A stretch of DNA of 64,000 bases. Origin: Bacillus sp. NP157. GTDB lineage: Bacteria; Pseudomonadota; Gammaproteobacteria; Xanthomonadales; Rhodanobacteraceae. Shown here one piece after another: positions 19,964 to 29,345 of this stretch. Under the pieces are notes generated by a model, which was not told the origin of the DNA, made no database searches, and worked only from the letters and a program-made list of their open reading frames with translations. The stretch spans positions 1 through 64,000 of the forward strand of contig CP076546.1 of the NCBI GenBank assembly GCA_018889975.1, read 5' to 3'. Numbering within the stretch: position 1 is the stretch's first letter; every line of letters begins with the position of its first letter. The translations under genes were made by a program, and so were the position numbers.

Positions 19964-20769
19964 TGGACAGCACCGCCATGCACATGCTCACGATCGACAA
20001 CCTCCATGCCCGCGTTGAAGGCAAGGAGATCCTTAAAGGCCTTTCGCTTGCCGTGAAGCCCGGCGAAGTGCACGCCATCATGGGGCCGAACGGCGCGGGC
20101 AAGTCCACGCTGGGCAACGTGCTCTCCGGGCGCGACGGCTACGAGGTCAGCGAAGGTTCGGTGACCTTCGACGGCCGCGACCTGCTGGCGCTGGAGCCGG
20201 AAGAGCGCGCCGCCATCGGTGTGTTCCTCGCGTTCCAGTACCCGGTCGAGATCCCGGGGGTGAACAACACCTACTTCCTGCGTGCCGCGCTGAACGCGCA
20301 GCGCAAGTTCCGCGGCGAAGACGAGCTGGATTCCATGCGCTTCCTGAAGCTCGTGCGCGAAAAGCTGAAGATCATGCAGATCTCCGACGAGCTGCTGCAC
20401 CGCGCCGTCAACGAAGGCTTCTCCGGCGGCGAAAAGAAGCGCAATGAGATCTTCCAGATGGCCGTGCTCGAGCCGAAGCTGGCGATCCTGGACGAAACCG
20501 ATTCGGGTCTCGACATCGATGCCCTGAAGCAGGTCGCCGAGGGCGTCAACGCCCTGCGTTCGCCGGAGCGTTCGTTCATCGTCGTCACCCATTACCAGCG
20601 CCTGCTCGACTACATCGAGCCGGACTTCGTGCACGTGCTGGCCGGTGGCCGCATCGTGGAGAGCGGTGACAAGTCGCTCGCCCTGAAGCTCGAAGCCGAA
20701 GGCTATGCCTGGCTCGCCGATAAGCATCCGCACCTGCGCAAGGCCGACCTGGCCGGAGCGCCGGCATGA
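19963..20769 (+). CDS. sufC: Fe-S assembly ATPase SufC
   Basis: The 268-residue protein is an ABC-type ATPase with Walker A GPNGAGKST, the SufC-specific signature FSGGEKKRNE, Walker B AILDETDSGLD and the switch histidine in VVTHYQRLL. It powers cluster assembly on SufBD. The first ATG at 19963 overlaps the previous stop codon. The in-frame ATGs at 19978 and 19984 would give a length nearer the family average and may be the true start. Confidence 0.96.
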   Translation: MDSTAMHMLTIDNLHARVEGKEILKGLSLAVKPGEVHAIMGPNGAGKSTLGNVLSGRDGYEVSEGSVTFDGRDLLALEPEERAAIGVFLAFQYPVEIPGVNNTYFLRAALNAQRKFRGEDELDSMRFLKLVREKLKIMQISDELLHRAVNEGFSGGEKKRNEIFQMAVLEPKLAILDETDSGLDIDALKQVAEGVNALRSPERSFIVVTHYQRLLDYIEPDFVHVLAGGRIVESGDKSLALKLEAEGYAWLADKHPHLRKADLAGAPA

Positions 20770-22091
20770 CCAGCGCGCCGTCCCCGTTCGTGCGGGCGGC
20801 ACTGGATGCCGCCTCGGGCGTGGCCGCGTCGGGCATCGCCTGGCTGGATGCCGCGCGCCAGGAAAACCTGCAGGCCTTCGCCAAGTCGGGCCTTCCCGAA
20901 GGCCGCAACGAAGCGTGGAAATACACCCCGTTGCGTGCGCTCGCCCAGCGTGCGTTCGCGCTGGCCGATGCCGGCGTCGCTGCTGCCGCGTCGGTCGACG
21001 CCGCGCTGTTCGCCCTGCCGGGCGTCGACGGCGCCCGCGTGGTGTTCGTCGACGGCGTGTTCCGCGCCGACCTCTCCTCGCTCGATGCCGGTGATGGCGT
21101 CGAACTCGCGCCGCTGCAGGTGGCCCTCGCGGCGCAGCCGGAGCCGCTGCGCTTCGCGCTGGCCAACCGCTATCGCCGCGGTGCCGCCGACGCGTTCGCC
21201 CACCTGAATGCCGCGCTCGCCACCGACGGTGTCGTGCTGCGCGTGGCCGACGGCACCCAGGTCGCCCGGCCGGTCCACATCGTGCACGCATCAAGCGGTG
21301 CACAGGCCGACACGGCGTGGCACGCCCGCGTCCTCGTCGAGGCGGGGAAGGGCGCGCGCGTCGACGTCGTCGAGCACTTCGTGTCCGCGGGCGATGCCGC
21401 CCAGCTGGGCACCGTGGTCGCCGACTACGTGGCGCGCGAAGGCGCGACGCTGGGCCTGGCGATCGTCCAGGACACCTCGGCCACGACGACGCTGGTCCGC
21501 CGCGGCCATATCCGCCTGGATGCCGATGCCGCCGTGACCGTGCATGCGCTGGAACTGGGCGGTGGCCTGGTCCGGCATGAACTCACGGCCGACATCGTCG
21601 GCGACCGCGCGCGCTTCGATACCCGCGGCGTGTTCGCCCTTGCCGGTCGCCAGCACGTCGACACCCAGCTGGAAGTGCATCACAAGGCTCGCGATTCCGT
21701 TTCCGAAGCGCTCTGGCGTGGCATTGCCGACGGGCGCTCGCGTGGCGTGTTCCGCGGCGCGATCGTCGTCGCCGAAGGCGCGGACGGTACCGACGCTTCG
21801 CTGAGCAACAAGAACCTGTTGCTGTCCGCTTCGGCGGAAATCGATACCAAGCCCGAGCTGGAAATCTACGCCGACGAAGTGAAGGCGGCACACGGCGCCA
21901 CCATCGGCCAGCTGGACGACCGCTCGCTGTTCTACCTGCGTTCGCGCGGCATCCCGCTGGTCCAGGCGCGTAGCCTGCTGACCCTGGCGTTCTGCCGCGC
22001 CGCGCTGGAATCGCTCGGCAATGAAGCGCTGCGTGACCATCTCGGCGATCTGTTGGTGGCGCACCTGCCGACCAGCGTCGCCCACGACTAA
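20766..22091 (+). CDS. sufD: Fe-S assembly protein SufD
   Basis: The 441-residue protein carries the SufBD core: EAWKYTPLRAL at the N-terminus, and in the C-terminal half ASAEIDTKPELEIYADEVKAAHG in outline followed by RSRGIPLVQARSLL. It pairs with SufB in the SufBC2D scaffold. It overlaps sufC by four bases and is followed by sufS after 15 bases. Confidence 0.95.
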   Translation: MTSAPSPFVRAALDAASGVAASGIAWLDAARQENLQAFAKSGLPEGRNEAWKYTPLRALAQRAFALADAGVAAAASVDAALFALPGVDGARVVFVDGVFRADLSSLDAGDGVELAPLQVALAAQPEPLRFALANRYRRGAADAFAHLNAALATDGVVLRVADGTQVARPVHIVHASSGAQADTAWHARVLVEAGKGARVDVVEHFVSAGDAAQLGTVVADYVAREGATLGLAIVQDTSATTTLVRRGHIRLDADAAVTVHALELGGGLVRHELTADIVGDRARFDTRGVFALAGRQHVDTQLEVHHKARDSVSEALWRGIADGRSRGVFRGAIVVAEGADGTDASLSNKNLLLSASAEIDTKPELEIYADEVKAAHGATIGQLDDRSLFYLRSRGIPLVQARSLLTLAFCRAALESLGNEALRDHLGDLLVAHLPTSVAHD

Positions 22092-22106
22092 GCCCGGAGC
22101 CACGCC

Positions 22107-23354
22107 ATGAACGCCAGGGTCGACACCGCCCCCGCCCCGCTGGACATCGAGCGCATCCGTGCCGATTTCCCGCTGCTGTCGCGCACCGTGCACGGCAAGC
22201 CGCTGATCTACTTCGACAACGCCAACACCTCGCAGAAGCCGGTGTCGGTGATCGAAGCGGTGGATCGGCATTACCGCGAACACAACGCGAACGTCGCGCG
22301 TGCCGTCCACACGCTGGGCGAGGAAGCGACCGCGTCGTACGAAGGCGCGCGCGACGCGCTGGCGCGCTTCATCAATGCGCCGTCGCGCGACGAGGTGATC
22401 CTCACCTCCGGTACCACCCAGGCGATCAACCTGGTCGCCTACAGCTACGCGTTGCCGCGCCTGAAGCCCGGCGATGCGATCGTTACCACGGTGATGGAGC
22501 ACCACGCCAACATCGTGCCGTGGCAGCTGGTCGCCGAACGCACGGGTGCGACGGTGAAGGCGGCGCCGATCGACGCTAATGGCGAGCTGATCCTCGAGGA
22601 ATACTTCAAGCTGCTCACCCCCGAGGTGAAGCTGGCCTGCGTCGGCCACGTGTCGAACGTGCTCGGCACGGTGAACCCGGTGCGCGAGATTGCCCGCGAG
22701 TGCCGCAAGCGCGGGATCCCGCTGCTGGTCGACGGTTCGCAGGCCGTGCCGCATCGGCCGGTGGATGTGCAGGCGCTCGGCTGTGATTTCTACGCGATCA
22801 CCGGCCACAAGATGCTGGCGCCAACCGGCACCGGCGCGCTGTGGGCGAAGCGCGAGCACCTGATGGCAATGCCGCCATTCTTCGGCGGTGGCGAGATGAT
22901 CCGCGAGGTGCGCTTCGAAGGCACCGTGTTCGCCGACCCGCCGCACCGCTTCGAGGCCGGCACGCCGAACATCGCCGGTTTCGCTGGCATGAAGGCGGCC
23001 ATCGACTACATCCAGGGCATCGGTTTCGATCGCCTGCAGGCGCGCGAGCAGGAACTGCTTGCCTATGCCACCCAGGCCATCGAAAGCCTGCCCGGCGTGC
23101 GGATCTTCGGCACGGCGAAGGAAAAGGAACCGGTCATTTCGTTCCTGCTCGACGGCGCCCATGCCAATGACATGGCCACGCTGCTCGACCTGCAGGGCGT
23201 CGCCGTGCGCTCCGGGCATCATTGCGCACATCCGCTGATGCAGTGCTTTGGCGTGCCGGCCACGCTGCGTGCGTCGCTGGCGTTCTACAACACGACGGCC
23301 GAGGTGGATGGGTTCATCGAGGCGGTGGGGCGGGTGCGTAAGCTGTTGCTTTGA
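22107..23354 (+). CDS. sufS: Cysteine desulfurase SufS
   Basis: The 415-residue PLP enzyme is a group II cysteine desulfurase. K235 in ITGHKMLAPTG binds PLP, and C373 in VRSGHHCAHPL is the persulfide-forming cysteine. It supplies sulfur to SufBCD. No sufE or sufU partner is encoded in this window, so the sulfur relay protein must be elsewhere or lacking. The start has GGAG upstream. Confidence 0.96.
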   Translation: MNARVDTAPAPLDIERIRADFPLLSRTVHGKPLIYFDNANTSQKPVSVIEAVDRHYREHNANVARAVHTLGEEATASYEGARDALARFINAPSRDEVILTSGTTQAINLVAYSYALPRLKPGDAIVTTVMEHHANIVPWQLVAERTGATVKAAPIDANGELILEEYFKLLTPEVKLACVGHVSNVLGTVNPVREIARECRKRGIPLLVDGSQAVPHRPVDVQALGCDFYAITGHKMLAPTGTGALWAKREHLMAMPPFFGGGEMIREVRFEGTVFADPPHRFEAGTPNIAGFAGMKAAIDYIQGIGFDRLQAREQELLAYATQAIESLPGVRIFGTAKEKEPVISFLLDGAHANDMATLLDLQGVAVRSGHHCAHPLMQCFGVPATLRASLAFYNTTAEVDGFIEAVGRVRKLLL

Positions 23355-23372
23355 GGGGATAGGGGCACCGCG

Positions 23373-23485
23373 TTCGCGCGCGGGCGCGCTCCTACAGGGG
23401 GACGGCAATCGCGCGCGGGCGCGCTCCTACAGGGCTGCGGCGACCATGTGCGCGACTACCCTGTAGGAGCGCGCCTGCGCGCGAT
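23373..23485. repeat. Cluster of three REP-like elements
   Basis: Three copies lie between sufS and the acetyltransferase gene: two reverse copies at 23373-23396 and 23407-23431 (with the variant core CGCGCGCGGGCGCGC) and one forward copy at 23462-23485. The last two can pair as a hairpin. They may partly separate sufS expression from the two genes downstream. Confidence 0.85.
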
Positions 23486-23511
23486 GCTTTTCCAGCGCTA
23501 GAATCCCCCGC

Positions 23512-24045
23512 ATGACCCCGAAACACACCTTCCGCTCCGCTACCCACGCCGACGCCGCCGTCATCGCGTCGCTGGTCGAGTCCGCCTACCGTGGCGACGC
23601 CAGCCGTGCCGGCTGGACCACCGAGGCCGATTTCCTGCTCGGCCGGCGCACCGACGTCACCGAGATCGAAGAGCTGGTCACCGGCCCGAACGGGCGCTTC
23701 GTGCTGTTCGAGCGCGACGGCATGGTCGGCGCGTCCTGCTACATCGAACACCAGGACGACACCTGCTACTTCGGCATGTTCTCGGTGCATCCGCCGTTCC
23801 AGGGCAGCGGCATCGGCCGCCTCGTGATCGAAGAGGTGGAACGCATCGCCCGCGAGGAATGGCAGTGCCGCCGCGTGGAAATGACCGTCATCGACATCCG
23901 CGCCGAACTGATCGCGTGGTACGAGCGCCGTGGCTACGTCCGCACGGGCCGCACCAAGCCCTTCCCGTACGGCGACGAGCGCTTCGGCATCCCCCAGCGC
24001 GACGATCTCCGCTTCGAATATCTGGTGAAGGAGCTGGTCGCGTGA
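23512..24045 (+). CDS. GNAT-family N-acetyltransferase
   Basis: The 177-residue protein is a GNAT enzyme. The acetyl-CoA binding motif A is visible as FSVHPPFQGSGIGRLVIEEV and motif B as LIAWYERRGYVRTGR. The acceptor substrate is not predictable. It is separated from sufS by the REP cluster and overlaps the Rieske gene by four bases (GTGA), so these two are coupled. Confidence 0.88.
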   Translation: MTPKHTFRSATHADAAVIASLVESAYRGDASRAGWTTEADFLLGRRTDVTEIEELVTGPNGRFVLFERDGMVGASCYIEHQDDTCYFGMFSVHPPFQGSGIGRLVIEEVERIAREEWQCRRVEMTVIDIRAELIAWYERRGYVRTGRTKPFPYGDERFGIPQRDDLRFEYLVKELVA

Positions 24046-24356
24046 ACGGCTGGATCCGGGTCGGTACCCGCAGCGAGCTCCTCCCCGGCGAATTCCGCGT
24101 AGCCTGGGACGGCGACACGGCCATCGCCGTCTACAACATCGACGGCGACCTCTACGCCATCGAAGACGTCTGCACGCACGACGGCGGCGAACTGGCCGGT
24201 GGCCCCGTGCTCGGCTTCGAAGTCGAATGCGTCCGCCACGGCGCGCGCTTCGACCTGCGCACAGGCGAGGTCACCTGCCCGCCGGCGTACGAGCCGGTCA
24301 CCGTGTTCCCGGTGCGGGAAGCCGACGGCGCCATCTGGACCCGCGACGACCGCTGA
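24042..24356 (+). CDS. Rieske-type [2Fe-2S] ferredoxin-like protein
   Basis: The 104-residue protein has the two Rieske ligand boxes, CTHDGG and CVRHGARF, which place two cysteines and two histidines around a [2Fe-2S] cluster. It looks like the small non-haem oxygenase ferredoxin or NirD-like subunit often found at the end of suf operons in this group. The GTG start at 24042 overlaps the previous stop. It could be an electron carrier or a client of the Suf machinery. Confidence 0.88.
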   Translation: MNGWIRVGTRSELLPGEFRVAWDGDTAIAVYNIDGDLYAIEDVCTHDGGELAGGPVLGFEVECVRHGARFDLRTGEVTCPPAYEPVTVFPVREADGAIWTRDDR

Positions 24357-24432
24357 TCGATCGCGCCGGCCTATGGCGCGCAAGGGCTTCCGGCCCTAAG
24401 CTGTGCGCGCGCCAATCGTTACCGGGGAATCC

Positions 24433-25212
24433 ATGCCAGTCGTCGACCGCAAGCGCGTCGTGATCGCGTTCGCCGTCCTGTTCGCCCTTTACCAGGGGGC
24501 GGTGGGGATCGGCGGGCATGTGTTGCACAGCCAAACGGTGTCCGGCGTGTTCCTCGTGGCCATGCTCGCCGCGGCCTGGCCGCTCGGGCGCTGGCTCGGC
24601 TTCAAAGGCTACGACGCCTACGCGCTGGAGTGGCGCCGCAGCACCGCGCTGCTGCTGAGCGGCGGGGTGGTCCTCGCCCTCCTGCTGAAATACGTCACCG
24701 TCTGCGTCGGCATGGCCCTGGGCGTGTATATCGCGCGGGCCCCGGATACGACGGCCGCGGCAGCCATGTCGTTCGCCACCACGCTGCCCATGGCCTTGCT
24801 GGTCACCTTCGTCCCGTCCGTCGCCGAAGACCTGCTGACCCGCGGCTTCATCTACCGGGCGACCCGGCTCGCGTGGACACCATGGCTGTTCGTGGCCGTG
24901 TCCGCCGTGGTCTGCCTTCTCAACCACGTCGGCCGCCTGGGCCATGGCCCGGGCGAATGGGTGATGTTGCTGTGCTTCGGGCTTGCGTATGCGACGGCGG
25001 TGGTGCGCACGGGCTCGCTCTGGCTCGCCGTGGGCCTGCACTGGGGCTGGAACCTTGCCAACCAGCTGATCGACACCGTCTTGCCCTACGACATCGCCTC
25101 GCCGGGCTGGTCGCCCTTCCTGTCGGGCGCAGCGCACCTGGTGATGCTCGGCGTGTTGTTCGCCATCCCGACCAACCTCGAAGGCGACGATCTCCACGCG
25201 GATCCCGCCTGA
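24433..25212 (+). CDS. CPBP-family intramembrane metalloprotease
   Basis: The 259-residue protein has about seven or eight hydrophobic segments. The CPBP (Abi) motifs are EDLLTRGFIYR (the glutamate pair and arginine, with D in the second position) and a later HWGWNL. Family members are membrane proteases related to Rce1. The ATG at 24433 follows GGGGAA. Substrates are unknown, and the gene stands alone. Confidence 0.85.
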   Translation: MPVVDRKRVVIAFAVLFALYQGAVGIGGHVLHSQTVSGVFLVAMLAAAWPLGRWLGFKGYDAYALEWRRSTALLLSGGVVLALLLKYVTVCVGMALGVYIARAPDTTAAAAMSFATTLPMALLVTFVPSVAEDLLTRGFIYRATRLAWTPWLFVAVSAVVCLLNHVGRLGHGPGEWVMLLCFGLAYATAVVRTGSLWLAVGLHWGWNLANQLIDTVLPYDIASPGWSPFLSGAAHLVMLGVLFAIPTNLEGDDLHADPA

Positions 25213-25247
25213 CGCAGGGCGGCCCGCACGGCCTCGACCGCATCCGC

Positions 25248-26012
25248 TCAGAAGTGGACGACGAAGGCCAGCGTGGTGGTGAGCTGGCGCCGCGCGCCGA
25301 AGTCGCGCACCAGCGGGCTATCGGCCGCGTTGCCGTAGAGGCGGGCATACGACACTGCCACGGCGAAGCCGGTTTTTTCCGAGGTCGGCACGAAGGCGTC
25401 GTACTCGAGGTTGGCCGAATGCCAGCCCGCGCCAGGCTGGTAGGGCGCGGTGCCGATGGCCTGCGCTTCGCCCGGCGTCACACCGAAGAAGCGGTTCATG
25501 CCCGCGCCGTTCATCCCTTCCACCTGCAATTCCAGCGAGTGCTGGATGTACCAGACATCCGGTAGCTGCCAGTCCGCATACAACGCCGCATAGGCACCCG
25601 CGCCGCTGGTGTCGTGGGCGAGGTGCGTGCCCACGCTGAATTTCTTCGTGAACGCGTATTCGAGGTAGCCGCCGCCCTGCCAGCGCGGCGACAGCGATGC
25701 GACCTTGCCGCCCAGCCGCGGCCCGAGCTCGTTATGCGTGCGGCCCCACAGCCAGTTGCCATACAGGCCACCGTGCCAGTGCTCGCCGTGGATCAGGTCG
25801 ATGGTGAGGCCGTCGGTCGTCGACAGTTCGCCGACGCCGGGCAGCTCGATGTCGATGTAAGGCACCGGCTGGTTGCGCGTGTCCTTCGAACCCTGCCACG
25901 CGGGCATGCGCTGTACGCCCGCCCCGAATGCATAGGTCGGGGCGTCGTCGTCGGCATGCGCGGCAGGGCAGGCAGCGAGCGCAAGAATCAGGCAAAGGCA
26001 CGTACGGCGCAT
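25248..26012 (-). CDS. MipA/OmpV-family outer-membrane protein
   Basis: The 254-residue protein has a signal peptide (about 1-20, CPAAHAD) and an outer-membrane barrel pattern with alternating strands and a terminal phenylalanine (LAFVVHF). Segments such as YAFGAGVQRMPAWQGSKD and DGLTIDLIHGEHWHGGLYG match the MipA/OmpV family, first described as MltA-interacting scaffolds. The physiological role here is not evident. Confidence 0.82.
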   Translation of the reverse strand: MRRTCLCLILALAACPAAHADDDAPTYAFGAGVQRMPAWQGSKDTRNQPVPYIDIELPGVGELSTTDGLTIDLIHGEHWHGGLYGNWLWGRTHNELGPRLGGKVASLSPRWQGGGYLEYAFTKKFSVGTHLAHDTSGAGAYAALYADWQLPDVWYIQHSLELQVEGMNGAGMNRFFGVTPGEAQAIGTAPYQPGAGWHSANLEYDAFVPTSEKTGFAVAVSYARLYGNAADSPLVRDFGARRQLTTTLAFVVHF

Positions 26013-26143
26013 GCGTAAGAAAGCGGCGGCGGAGGCCGGATGGTGCCATACGGTGCTTACAAGTTGCTTTCACCAAAGGGAAAGGGATCGGAAAGGATTT
26101 GCTCCTAGCCTTCGCAACATCTCGGACACCGGCTCTTTTCGAC

Positions 26144-26860
26144 GTGCTGACTTCGCCTGCCTGGAACATCCTTTGCGACTTCGACGGAACGATTGCCGTG
26201 GAAGACGTCATCGACTCGCTGCTCGATCGTTACGGCCGTCCCGGCTGGGAAGTGCTCGAGCGCGACTGGCGCGCCGGCGTGATCGGTTCGGCCGTCTGCA
26301 TGGCTGGCCAGGTCGCACTGCTGGACATGAGCCATGCCGAGCTCACGACGCACCTTGACGGCCTGCACATCGACCACGGCTTCGCCGCCTTCGTGAAGTC
26401 GACGATCGAGCTGGGCATCCCCATGGAGATCGTCAGCGACGGCCTCGACCATGCGATCCACGCGATCCTGAAGAACCACGGCATCGACAGCCTGCCCACC
26501 GTCGCCAACCGTCTGCAGCAGTCCGGCCCGCGCGAGTGGAACCTGACCTCGCCATTCAGCGCCGACGGCTGCCGCAGCGGCACCTGCAAATGCGCCCGCG
26601 TCGAACATGCGCGTACGCGCGGCGGCAAGACGCTGCTGATCGGCGACGGCGCATCGGACTTCTGCGCCGCCGACCGCGTCGACTTCGTCTTCGCGAAGAA
26701 CCGCCTGATCGAACACTGCCGCGCCGCCGGCATTCCCTATGCGCCGATCGCCAGCTTCGACGAGGCGCTCGCGCTGCTCCCCGACCTGCTCGACGGCCGC
26801 CTGCCGCCGAAGACCGTCCTGCCCACCTCCGTGCCGAACACCGTGGAACTGCCTGCATGA
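26144..26860 (+). CDS. HAD-IB (MtnX-like) phosphatase
   Basis: The predicted 238-residue protein has the HAD nucleophile motif LCDFDGTIAVEDV, a later EIVSDGLD and the metal-binding LLIGDGASDFCAA, in the layout of MtnX- or SerB-like phosphatases. A cysteine-rich insert, DGCRSGTCKCARVEH, is seen near residue 140. The start is uncertain: no ATG precedes the first motif in the divergent gap, so GTG 26144 is chosen, while TTG 26099 lies just after AAAGG. The stop overlaps the aminotransferase start by four bases. Confidence 0.78.
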   Translation: MLTSPAWNILCDFDGTIAVEDVIDSLLDRYGRPGWEVLERDWRAGVIGSAVCMAGQVALLDMSHAELTTHLDGLHIDHGFAAFVKSTIELGIPMEIVSDGLDHAIHAILKNHGIDSLPTVANRLQQSGPREWNLTSPFSADGCRSGTCKCARVEHARTRGGKTLLIGDGASDFCAADRVDFVFAKNRLIEHCRAAGIPYAPIASFDEALALLPDLLDGRLPPKTVLPTSVPNTVELPA

Positions 26861-28260
26861 ACATCCTGTCCCGCAACCCCGATATCGTGATCGACGACGC
26901 CGCCCTGCTGGCCGACGAAGCGAAGTACTGCTCGTTCGGCGACACCGTGCATTACGTCGATCCGCCGAAGATCTTCCGCCATGCGGAAGGCAGCTACATC
27001 TACGACAGCGAGAACGTGCCGTTCCTCGACCTGCAGATGTGGTACTCGGCCGTGAACTTCGGCTATGGCAACAAGCGCCTCAACGATCGCCTGAAGTCGC
27101 AGATCGACCTGCTCCCGCAGGTGGCCAGCCAGTACCTGCACCAGGGCAAGATCGAGCTGGCCAAGACGATCGCCGTGGATGCGAAGAAGAAGTTCGGCCT
27201 GGACGGTCGCTGCCACTTCAACGTGGGCGGCGCGCAGGCGGTGGAAGATTCGCTGAAGCTGGTGCGTAACGCGCGCGGCGGCAAGAGCCTGATGTTCGCC
27301 TTCGAAGGCGGCTACCACGGCCGTACGCTGGGCGCCTCGTCGATCACCTCCAGCTATCGCTACCGCCGCCGCTTCGGCCACTTCGGCGAGCGCGCGCAGT
27401 TCATCCCGTTCCCGTATCCGTTCCGCCGCCCGAAGGGCATGACCCCGGAAGAGTATTCCGACGCCTGCGTGCGCCAGTTCGAGCGCCTGTTCGAAACCGA
27501 ATACAACGGCGTGTGGGATCCGAAGGTGGGCGAGGCCGAATACGCCGCGTTCTACGTCGAACCGATCCAGGGCACGGGTGGCTACGTCATCCCGCCGAAG
27601 AACTTCTTCATCGACCTGAAGAAGGTGCTCGACAAGTACGGCATCCTGATGGTGGTCGACGAAATCCAGATGGGCTTCTGGCGCACCGGCAAGCTGTGGT
27701 CGATCGAGCATTTCGGCGTGACGCCGGACGTGCTTGTGTTCGGCAAGGCGCTGACCAACGGCCTGAACCCGCTGTCCGGTATCTGGGCGCGCGAAGAGCT
27801 GATCAACCCGACCATCTTCCCGCCGGGTGCCACCCACTCCACGTTCAACTCGAACCCGCTCGGCACCGCGCTGGGCCTGGAAGTCATCCAGATGGGTTAC
27901 GAGCTGGATTACGAGACCAGGGTTGCGGAGAAGGGTAAGCACTTCCTCGACGGCCTGCGCGACCTGCAGAAGCGTCACAAGGAGATCGGCGACGTGGACG
28001 GCCTCGGCCTCGCGCTGCGCGCGGAGATCTGCACCGACGATGGCTTCACGCCGAACAAGGCGCTGCTCGACCGCATGGTCGACATCGGCCTGGCCGGCGG
28101 CCTGACTCACGAAGGGAAAAAGATCGGTCTCGTGCTCGATGTCGGCGGCTGGTACAAGAACGTGATCACGTTCGCGCCGTCGCTCGACATCAGTCACGAC
28201 GAAATCGACCTCGCCATCGCGTTGCTTGACCAGCTGCTCACGCTGGCCAAGCGCGGCTGA
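26857..28260 (+). CDS. Class-III PLP-dependent aminotransferase
   Basis: The 467-residue enzyme has the class-III hallmarks: FEGGYHGRTLGASS, EPIQGTGGYVIPP, the PLP-contacting aspartate in LMVVDEIQMGFWRTG, and K297 in VLVFGKALTNG, with a threonine in GATHSTFNSNP. Relatives include 4-aminobutyrate, diaminobutyrate and ornithine aminotransferases. It is coupled to the HAD phosphatase upstream (ATGA overlap) and followed after 20 bases by an acyltransferase-like gene. The substrate is open, probably an omega-amino compound. Confidence 0.9.
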   Translation: MNILSRNPDIVIDDAALLADEAKYCSFGDTVHYVDPPKIFRHAEGSYIYDSENVPFLDLQMWYSAVNFGYGNKRLNDRLKSQIDLLPQVASQYLHQGKIELAKTIAVDAKKKFGLDGRCHFNVGGAQAVEDSLKLVRNARGGKSLMFAFEGGYHGRTLGASSITSSYRYRRRFGHFGERAQFIPFPYPFRRPKGMTPEEYSDACVRQFERLFETEYNGVWDPKVGEAEYAAFYVEPIQGTGGYVIPPKNFFIDLKKVLDKYGILMVVDEIQMGFWRTGKLWSIEHFGVTPDVLVFGKALTNGLNPLSGIWAREELINPTIFPPGATHSTFNSNPLGTALGLEVIQMGYELDYETRVAEKGKHFLDGLRDLQKRHKEIGDVDGLGLALRAEICTDDGFTPNKALLDRMVDIGLAGGLTHEGKKIGLVLDVGGWYKNVITFAPSLDISHDEIDLAIALLDQLLTLAKRG

Positions 28261-28280
28261 CATTCCGGGTTGGTATTCCG

Positions 28281-29345
28281 GTGGCGTTCGTGAACCAGCT
28301 CGAGCCGGATGCGCTGCTCGAGCATTTCGGGCGCCATCCACCCCACGGGTTCACCCCGATCCGTGGGACGGATGGCGCACCGCTTTTCATCGCTCCCTTC
28401 GACCTCATGACCACGGCGGACGATGACCTGCGCAAGCGCGTGGCGTCGTTGCCCCTGCAGCGGCTGCTCAAGCGGCTGTTGACCGTGCGAACGTGCTTCG
28501 CCGGCACCACGGTGTCGGAGTACGCTTTGTTCAATGGCGCAAGCCATCCCGCCGCTGTTGCCCAGGATCTCGTACAGCGGCAGGGCCGCCAGCATCCCTT
28601 GCTGGTCGTCAAGGACCTGGCCCTGGATTCGCCGCTGACCTCGCTGGCCGAGCGCTCGTGGACGGCACGCTTCGTTGACGCGGCACGCAATGCCGGCTTC
28701 ATCATCATCGAAGGCCAGGCGCTTGCCTACGTCCCCATCGACTTCGCCTCCATCGATGAATTCCTTGGCCGGCTTTCGGCATCGCGCCGGAAGAACCTGA
28801 GGCGCAAGCTGCGCTCGCGTGCGCAGCTGGATGTCGAGGTGCTGCCCACGGGCGTCGCGTTCACCGACGATGCCGTGGTCGATGCCTACTACGCGCTGTT
28901 CGAGAACGTCTACGCACAGGGCGACGTCCAGTTCGACAAGCTTTCCCGCGACTTTTTCGCGGCCACCCTGCGCACGCGTGGCGGGGTGGTATTTACCTAT
29001 CGGCATGCTGGCCGCCTGATCGGCTGGAACCTCTGCTACGAGCATGGCGGCAAGCTGCTCGACAAATACGTCGGCTTTGCCTATCCGGATGCGCGCGAGT
29101 TCGACCTCTACTTCGTCAGCTGGTTCGTGAACCTGGAATACGCGCTCGAGCGTGGCCTCAGCCACTATGTGGCTGGCTGGACCGATCCCGCGGTGAAGGC
29201 GAGCCTCGGTGCGACCTTCCATCTCACCCGGCACGCGGTCTACCTGCGCAACCCGATCCTGCGCGCCGTGCTCGCGCGCTTCGCACACCATTTCGAATCC
29301 GACAGCCACTGGGCCACCGATGACGCAGCCATCCATCGTCCTTGA
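28281..29345 (+). CDS. FemAB-like/peptidogalycan-type GNAT-fold protein
   Basis: The 354-residue protein resembles FemAB or peptidogalycan-biosynthesis GNAT-fold proteins: ASRRKNLRRKLR, a central YYALFENVYAQGDVQFDKLS, and LIGWNLCYEHGGKLLDKYVG in outline. Such enzymes add an amino-acyl or acyl group to an amine. It starts at GTG 28281, 20 bases after the aminotransferase, and ends 26 bases inside the next gene. In context it may acylate the amine made by the aminotransferase. Confidence 0.75.
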   Translation: MAFVNQLEPDALLEHFGRHPPHGFTPIRGTDGAPLFIAPFDLMTTADDDLRKRVASLPLQRLLKRLLTVRTCFAGTTVSEYALFNGASHPAAVAQDLVQRQGRQHPLLVVKDLALDSPLTSLAERSWTARFVDAARNAGFIIIEGQALAYVPIDFASIDEFLGRLSASRRKNLRRKLRSRAQLDVEVLPTGVAFTDDAVVDAYYALFENVYAQGDVQFDKLSRDFFAATLRTRGGVVFTYRHAGRLIGWNLCYEHGGKLLDKYVGFAYPDAREFDLYFVSWFVNLEYALERGLSHYVAGWTDPAVKASLGATFHLTRHAVYLRNPILRAVLARFAHHFESDSHWATDDAAIHRP